A stretch of DNA of 64,000 nt. It comes from Corydoras sp. C115 (taxonomy: Eukaryota > Chordata > Actinopteri > Siluriformes > Callichthyidae). The stretch is taken from contig JAFMOC010000026.1 of the NCBI GenBank assembly GCA_019802505.1, forward strand, positions 2,047,501-2,111,500. Reading direction: 5' to 3'. Positions within the stretch are counted from its first letter, which is position 1. Every line of letters starts with the position of its first letter. The notes below the pieces were generated by a model. That model was not told the origin of the DNA. It did no database searches and saw only the letters and a program-made list of their open reading frames with translations. Positions 58,647 to 64,000 of the stretch are shown here, piece after piece. The position numbers were made by a program, and so were the translations under genes.

Positions 58647-61600
58647 CTTTAGTGTGCAGTACCTTGTTTAGAGTTGTAGTAACCATGCTAATAGTTGTTG
58701 TGTTGCTTTTCACACTTATATTTGGCCGCAGATTCACAATCAGGTAGGTTAGAGGTAAAACCCCTAGTGTATAAGTCATCATATTGAACAAGTGTGCTTT
58801 AATACCATATGCATGCCTGCAATACAAAAGAATATAGATTACTTTTCTATTTAGGTCATAATATATTTACATGAAAATACAGTTTATTGTGAAAATGATT
58901 TTTTTACATGCATTGCATCCAGGTGGTAGTAATGACCATACAAGTGGCAAGGTAAGGCACAGCAAAAATTAAGATGATAAATATAAATATTTACACTTGC
59001 ATGGAGAGAAGACAAGGAGACAAACAGCAGCGCATTATGAACACAAAATTAAACAAGATGTAAAATAAATGACACAAGTAAAAAAGAAATTGGCAGCGGC
59101 TTTATCTGAAAGGAGGCCACAGCAGCACAGTCTGGATACTACACTGACATCCGGTAAGGGGTCTGTGACATCACAATCCTCCGAAAAGGAGACTGCGATA
59201 GCCCTTAGTACTGCTGTTGGGGAAAACCTCTGGAGTGCTCTTTGGGACACCATTTGGAGTGCTGTCAAGTATACTCTTACTAGTGGTGTTGGGGACATCA
59301 CTAAATTGTTGACATTTGTTGAGTGGACAGCGATAGCGCCACCATCAGAAGAACTGTAAGGGATGAACTCTGGAGTACTGTTGGTGACACCCTTTGCATT
59401 GCTGTCATGGATATTCTTTGGCGTGCTGCTGGGGACATAGCAATAAACCGCTCTCGATACTGATACTAAACCATGTTGAGTTATATTTATATCATTGCAC
59501 TGGGCTGAGTTGAATCATTCTTGTCACAAAGAGGGATTACACCATCAGACACATGGATAGGTGGCTCACACTTGGAGAGCAAAAAAATGATAAAAGCTGA
59601 GGAATGATAGGAAAACCAGAACTTATGTAATGGCCCATGATAATTAACAAAATGGGGAAAATAGGGAACAGAGAACCACAGGTAATGCATATTTTTATTC
59701 ACTCACCATTTCATTTCTAAATATTTCTTGCACACTGGATGTGTCAGCAGATCTACACGATTAAACTCTACCATGGCCTGAAAAAGAATGTAAAAAAAAA
59801 AAGTAATTTAGCACCCAAGCTTTCCTAAACCAGAGCAGTTTACCACAGAAAAAAAACTTTTGTAGGTACTGACATTGAGTGCAGCAAGTGGTTTGTATTC
59901 GCTTTTTTCCTCTGACTTCTCAGTGTCCTTGGAATACTGTATTGGCTGCTGCAGCCACTGGAAATTATATTCTAACTGAGGATAGAAAGGAGGTTTCTTA
60001 AAGTGTTTAGAACTTTTTACACATTAGCATTATATGATAGCATTATTTAATGAAGAATAACCCACATAGTAGCTGCATGAATTCACATCGTCTTCAGATT
60101 CTTTAATGCAAGTGTCTAACAGATGCTAGAGAAACAAAAATGTGAATTACATTACATTAAATTTGTAATTAATACTTAAAACCTTTACATTTTTATTTCA
60201 GGAGTAATGTCTGTGAAATAAATATTTAATAGTTATTTTAAAATATGATATTACAATAATCATCTGTAAGACACTTGTGTAACCTCAACACTTCTTTTTC
60301 TTGCTTTTACTGTAGCAGCCCAAATAACACAATAATCATTTCTCGCCTTGCATTGGCTCTTCAAACACTGTTCAAGTGGACCAATTACATGGAGGTGGAT
60401 TTGCTAATACAATGGTATGATATGTTAAGCATCTTAATTACTCTACAACTGATATGGTGTTTTGACATGGTGAGCAAACTTGTATGCATCAGGGAAGCAG
60501 AGAGCTATGCTGTATGGAGTTTAATGTTTTTCTAGAGTCTCTTTTGAGTCTGACTTATTTGAAAATTTGGACCAATAGATCCACAGTCTTGCCAAGCTGC
60601 TACAGTTAAGACCTTGAAGATGATTAAAGGGATGTTTACTAATCTTAAATAACTGAACTGAATCAAATGATCTTTTCTTGAAAATACTTGGGTTCTGTTG
60701 GACTGAACACTTAAATATCAATCCATCTATCCATTATCTTCTGCTTTATCGTCTACTAGTGCACACTCACTCACACAGACACAGTCTATAAGGGGCAATT
60801 TGTAGAATTCAATTGACCTTGATCCATGGGAGATTCGGATTCGAATCAGGAATCCCTAGCGTTCAGAGGCGAATGTGCTAACCACTAAGCCACCTACACT
60901 TGAATATATAGATCTTTATTTAATCTTTACACATTATTATTGTTTTATTGACCTTCAACCATCCCCTGCTACCAATTGTTAGGAAATCGGAAATTTCCTC
61001 GATGAACCAATTTTGAAGGCGTCAAAAAGCACAGTGCAGATGATTTCAGATTTCAGCACCACACCGGTCCCACCAAGACAGAGCCCCGAAGTCCAGTTGC
61101 GGACTCTATTTATTGAAAGAACCATCCCTCGTTCTGCTTTTTCTGAAACAACTTGTCAAAGGAGTTCTATGGGGGGGGGGGAAGGGTGAATGCGCCATTC
61201 CTTCCCTTATCTGGGGGAGCTCAATACAGCTTGGTGCCCTTGAGCCTTATCCACTAGACGCCAGATGTCACTAGGTTCATGAAATATATAGGCCTTGGGC
61301 AACCGTCGGCCAGATTGCCCCATCTCGTTATCGAATGCGCTAATCCCTTGAACACGAAGTACTTTTACGCATAAATCATAAAATTTTATCCCTTCAACAT
61401 CTATTAACATTGCCTGACTGCCTATAGAGAGGGTATCTTTTTTATAAAAACTAATAAATAACAGGGATTTCTTTGGGGGTTTGGACTTAAGAAATGAAAA
61501 GCTGCTTTTAGACAATGCAATACTGTATTGTTTTTTGCAATTTGTCAAAAACTGACGTACATTTTGGATAAAATTAAATTCTTGTTATTATGCAACCACT

Positions 61601-63167
61601 GCTGTAAAGAAACATAAGAAAGGATAAGAAGCATAAGAATTTTAAAAATAGAACATTTACCTTAAAACATTCAGGAATAATCTCAATCATGTCAATAATA
61701 ATGCATCGTTTAGCAGAGTTCACTTTAAACATGGTGACGGCCTCGTGACACCTTCAAAAATAAAAAAGGAAAAAGAAATTTCTGCAAAGTTAAAAACATA
61801 TAATTGTCCAAATTGCATGGCTAGGTTCTATATATTATATACTTGTGTGTGTGTGTCACATGCACGACTATTTATAACACACAGGAAAAAACTATTGATT
61901 ACAGATTAAATTACATGCTGATCTAACATGCCTGCACTGAGTGCTTTACGTTTTAGAAAAGGCAAGACAAGGAACATAGAGTTCACAGCAGTGTTAGAAT
62001 GTGTCTTTTTAACTGCTGCCTTTACTTTCCAAGTACTGCTGAAAACTCAAGCAAATGCACTGGGAATGCTATACATTCAATTCCAAACCAAAACATCAAC
62101 AAAATGTATCTTGTTTGTAATAATACTTTACAGAATGTTTAAAAAAAATGTTAATAATAGCCATATAAGCATTTCTTTCTTTAAAAACAATTAAAAAAAA
62201 AAAACTTGTTGGAATGTTAATTATTATTAACATTTAGTGAGAATATTTATTTTTAAGCATTGAATAAAAAATGTTTTATTCACTCTTTAACTTTACTCTT
62301 TGAAGTTCTTTTTCACTATAATCCTGGGCATTATGGGATTAATGCACACTTACCTGTCGCTGTCAATGACAGCAGTTGTGACATCTTTTCTGCAATTATG
62401 TACAGCTTCATGCAAGAATGAAGCATCAGAATGGTTTAGCAGAATCTGGGCTCCTTTCATCAGAAGCAGGCAAACTGCAGCAACATGCCCTGCTCTTGCT
62501 GCCAAGTGAAGTGCTGTGTTCTTTAACAACAAACACCACAATGCAATAGCAGGCATCACATACAGGTAAAAAAAAAACTATTGTAAAAGATTTAAATTTT
62601 ATCACGTTTTAAATAAATACTAGTATACCATTTATTCATGCTTTCATAAAAGAAGTATTTAATTTAAATTCTTAACATGAAACATACTCCATCTGGATCG
62701 GTTTTGTCCAAGAGTTTGATGTTGGAGATAAGTAACCTCTCCATTGTCTGTGTGTATCCCTCTGCAGCAGCATGATGCAAGCATGACCATCCTTTATAAT
62801 CACTGCACATACCATAAAGACAATAATTAATTGCAATCCAAAAGCAAAAACTGTTTACTTCCTTAGGTACCTGCAATGTTCTCTGACCTCCAACATATAC
62901 ACAGTGAAATTATCTCCATTAAGAAGTGTTGTACAGCACATGCAGGGTTTTAGTCAGATACAGCCATTTCTAAACTCTTGAAAAAAGTGAGTATGTCTAT
63001 ACCTATGGAACAGTGCACCTTTTCGGAGTAGCAGCTCAACAACTTTAACATGACCACCACGGGAGGCCAAGTGCAATGGGGTCATGCCCTTTTCGTCACC
63101 TTCATTCAGTAAGCGTGTGTCTGTCATGGTTTCTAAAAGTCTTTGACAAGTGTTGATCCTTCCATAT
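50449..63167 (-). CDS. trpa1: Transient receptor potential ankyrin 1 channel, C-terminal sixteen exons (5' part off the window)
   Basis: Homotetrameric non-selective cation channel of sensory neurons, gated by electrophilic irritants and in many animals by temperature. Exons in transcript order: 63167-63003, 62802-62688, 62520-62354, 61751-61661, 60125-60062, 59971-59874, 59777-59707, 58816-58663, 57146-57057, 56973-56804, 56473-56344, 55711-55529, 54494-54426, 54262-54158, 54074-53968, 50656-50449. Every junction is GT-AG, phases agree, and the exons give 661 residues, matching human TRPA1 from about residue 450. Order: last ankyrin repeats (GMTPLHLASRGGHVKVVELL); cysteine-rich linker (KRCIIIDMIEIIPEC, LLDTC); S1 (LGVLPLTYLIVNL) to S6 (FVLLVPILLMNLL); filter FAMMAGEINY; TRP-like helix (GLAVGDIAEVQ); C-terminal coiled coil (LEKQH-like, here WMEKQHTLLKLIVQKMEIS). 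No stop or frameshift interrupts it, so it looks functional. Amino-terminal ankyrin exons lie beyond 64000. Which fish paralog (trpa1a or trpa1b) I cannot say. Confidence 0.95.
51340..51398 (-). repeat. SINE fragment
   Basis: Short piece of the main SINE body (gggcactgggcagatacacc, then accaatctatggctg). No head, tail or target duplication. It lies in the last trpa1 intron. Confidence 0.75.
51595..51658. repeat. (TA)n microsatellite, left arm
   Basis: About 30 TA units directly before the CA run and the Tc1-like element. Confidence 0.92.
51673..53179 (+). mobile_element. Tc1-like DNA transposon in a TA microsatellite
   Basis: The ends are imperfect inverted repeats: left cagtcatggccaaaaatttt, right the complement with a few changes (cagtcatggcaaaagtttta on the minus strand). 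Length is about 1,507 bases. A TA follows the right end directly. The left end abuts a short CA run that grades into a long (TA)n array. The element sits in the last intron of trpa1, in the opposite direction to the gene. It is a different family from the copy at 11.3 kb, as shown by unrelated inverted repeats and transposase sequence. Confidence 0.92.
51994..53006 (+). pseudogene. Tc1-like transposase, one stop and one frameshift
   Basis: The coding region begins MVISKETRAVINALHKNG at 51994. A TAA interrupts the helix-turn-helix region at 52090-52092, and the frame shifts near 52770 before resuming to a TGA at 53004-53006. The DD34E motif is intact across the pieces: IFSDESPFRLFG, FQHDGAPCHKAK and SPDFNPIENL. 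The AATAAA-like cataaaag/caataaaag context just after the stop resembles the transposon's own 3' end. The protein could not be made from this copy without readthrough and frameshift. Confidence 0.92.
53183..53268. repeat. (TA)n microsatellite, right arm
   Basis: About 40 TA units after the Tc1-like element, continuing to the tail of the next SINE. A short TA run resumes beyond that SINE at 53612-53628. The three arms were probably one array, later split by two insertions. Confidence 0.92.
53269..53611 (-). repeat. SINE, full length, inside TA microsatellite
   Basis: Complete minus-strand copy from its ATTC-type tail to the head ccgtgccgcc, close to the consensus. Because both flanks are TA repeats, the target duplication cannot be measured. 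It lies in the last trpa1 intron. Confidence 0.94.
55769..56116 (+). repeat. SINE in trpa1 intron, ATGG-tailed
   Basis: Full-length plus copy (gtggcacggtggcttagtgg to ataatggatgaat), antisense to trpa1. Possible 7-base target duplication aattgga at 55762-55768 and 56120-56126. It separates the S5 exon from the pore exon. Confidence 0.93.
57692..57964 (+). repeat. SINE with internal deletion, 12-bp target duplication
   Basis: Plus copy with head and tail but lacking the cccagcgatggattgg to ctcccctgg segment. Flanked by ggcttctgtgga at 57680-57691 and 57965-57976. ATGG-type tail. In the trpa1 intron between the S1 and S2 exons. Confidence 0.93.
58565..58641. repeat. (TA)n microsatellite beside a trpa1 splice donor
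   Basis: About 38 TA units ending only 22 bases from the donor of the S1 exon (exon end 58663). Length variation here could affect splicing of that exon. Confidence 0.93.
59085..59460. other. GC-richer intronic island with internal repeat, unknown
   Basis: A segment within a trpa1 intron stands out by base composition. The stretch ctctggagtgctctttggga to gtgttggggacat (59229-59301) recurs as ctctggagtactgttggtga to ctgctggggacat (59369-59438) with many changes, a period of about 140 bases. A plus-strand reading frame of 96 codons (59069-59359) crosses it, containing ENLWSALWDTIWSAVKYTL. No known domain recognised. It may be a fragment of an unfamiliar transposon. Confidence 0.4.
60719..60895 (-). 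repeat. SINE with large internal deletion
   Basis: Minus copy with ATGG tail and head but lacking much of the middle. Flanked by acacttaaatat (60707-60718) and acacttgaatat (60896-60907), a 12-base target duplication with one mismatch. In a trpa1 intron. Confidence 0.92.
60985..61560 (-). mobile_element. Possible LTR-like sequence in a trpa1 intron
   Basis: This is a GC- and CpG-richer block unlike its surroundings. On the minus strand a TATA-like motif (tttttataaaa) near 61440 is followed further on by AATAAA (near 61110) and a GC-rich stretch (ggggctctgtcttggtggga). The block ends ...tttcctaaca and is then followed by attggtagcagggg, which could be the remains of a primer-binding site. This order resembles U3-R-U5 of a retroelement. 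I found no matching second LTR, target duplication or gag/pol. A G-run of 10 lies at 61171-61180. Confidence 0.3.
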
Positions 63168-64000
63168 CTGAAAACGCAATGCAGAATTGCAGGGACATAA
63201 GATAAAATATTTTTATCTTTTATGCATTCACAAATAAACACATTGAACTTTGTTTAACTTTTGTTTAACTTTTTCAAGGCATAAACAGACAAATTGGCAG
63301 ATATTGGCAGTTTTGGTCGTAAATAGATAATAGATAGTAATATATTAATTCAAGCTGAATGCAAATGCTGTTTTTAATTGTCTGTATCACAAAAAATTTT
63401 TAAAACATGAGATTATGTTTACTGATTACATAAAATTTAATAATTCAGCTGTGCTACTGTTTTGCTGATTTTAATTTGTACTCAATGTCTGGTACATCTA
63501 TTATCAGAGCTTAGCAATAGTCAGCCATATTATTGGATTCCAGTAGCCTTAGTAACACTTTTCCATTGTGGTAATGTCTTTTTTAATGTAATTCACCATT
63601 TTAATCACAAAAATCCAAATTTGAATGCATTTAATAGATTTTAAAGACGTTGCACTTTATTTCTTTGCCACTTTTATGTAGTTTGGCACTCGATAGATGC
63701 CAAGAATTTTTAGCAACATTCTCGAAATTATTTTAAAGCCATTTTCTTGGGTCCCACTAGCAGCTCTTTGAACTGATTTGGTTGAACAAAAAGGCCTTAC
63801 TTTATCTTGTATGTTCTTGGGAACAATTTTCTCAAATAACTTAAATAATTTTATAAACCGAGTTTTATCTAATGTAAAGGCCAAAATATTTACTTCAGAA
63901 GTGTTTTATGTACAAAAAGTCAATTGGCTAGTTTATTTTAAAGTAATGTACCCCTTCATCATGATTTTTGATGATTTTTTTTTTAAGTAAAGATGTAAGG
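63168..64000 (-). other. Upstream trpa1 intron running off the window
   Basis: No further ankyrin exon found before the edge. The minus-strand frame at 63884-63657 (contains VPKNIQDKVRPFCSTKSV) has no similarity to TRPA1 ankyrin repeats that I can see and lacks suitable splice context. The preceding trpa1 exons must lie beyond 64000. Confidence 0.6.

Noticed and set aside
63657..63884. 75-codon minus-strand frame upstream of trpa1 exons
   Set aside because: No ankyrin pattern, no similarity to TRPA1 and no suitable splice sites; probably chance or decayed repeat.

Overview
This window looks like ordinary nuclear DNA of a ray-finned (teleost) fish. It is AT-rich, has intron-split vertebrate genes with GT-AG splice sites, and is crowded with fish-type mobile elements: two decayed Tc1/mariner elements, L2-like LINE fragments, and about twenty copies of one tRNA-derived SINE with A and B boxes and ATGAATGA or ATGGATGG tails. 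I see nothing bacterial, viral or organellar. I cannot fix the species; the abundant SINE resembles elements I know from catfish and relatives, but that is only an impression.

Layout. Positions 1-31,750 hold no gene I can support. This stretch is gene-poor and contains SINEs, a Tc1-like element (11,296-12,918), long microsatellites, and a tandem segmental duplication of about 2.3 kb (24,597-26,730, 26,897-29,115 and a partial third unit 30,353-31,160). Individual SINEs are present in one duplicate and absent from the others. Several GC- and CpG-richer, repeat-free islands here are candidates for conserved non-coding elements.

From about 31,790 to 46,867 lies a plus-strand DNAJB6 gene: a CpG- and GC-box-containing probable promoter and first non-coding exon, an intron holding an L2-like LINE relic, and nine coding exons. 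All exon phases agree and the reconstructed long form is 316 residues. An alternative end encoded by read-through of the eighth exon gives a short form of 265 residues that ends like the mammalian DNAJB6b isoform.

From 63,167 down to 50,449 on the minus strand are sixteen exons of TRPA1. They run from the late ankyrin repeats through the cysteine-rich linker, the six transmembrane segments and pore, to the C-terminal coiled coil and stop. The amino-terminal exons lie beyond the right edge. DNAJB6 and TRPA1 are tail to tail, about 3.6 kb apart from stop to stop. The TRPA1 introns carry a second Tc1 relic embedded in a TA microsatellite, several SINEs, and two GC-richer islands of unknown origin.

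The two genes have no known functional link: DNAJB6 is an HSP70 co-chaperone that suppresses protein aggregation, and TRPA1 is an irritant- and temperature-sensing cation channel. I did not find a new biological system. The points most worth a second look are the duplication with differential SINE content, two residue changes in TRPA1 (the Cys665 equivalent is Gln and the selectivity-filter acid is Glu), the polyglycine expansion and dual ends of DNAJB6, and the candidate conserved non-coding islands in the gene-poor half.
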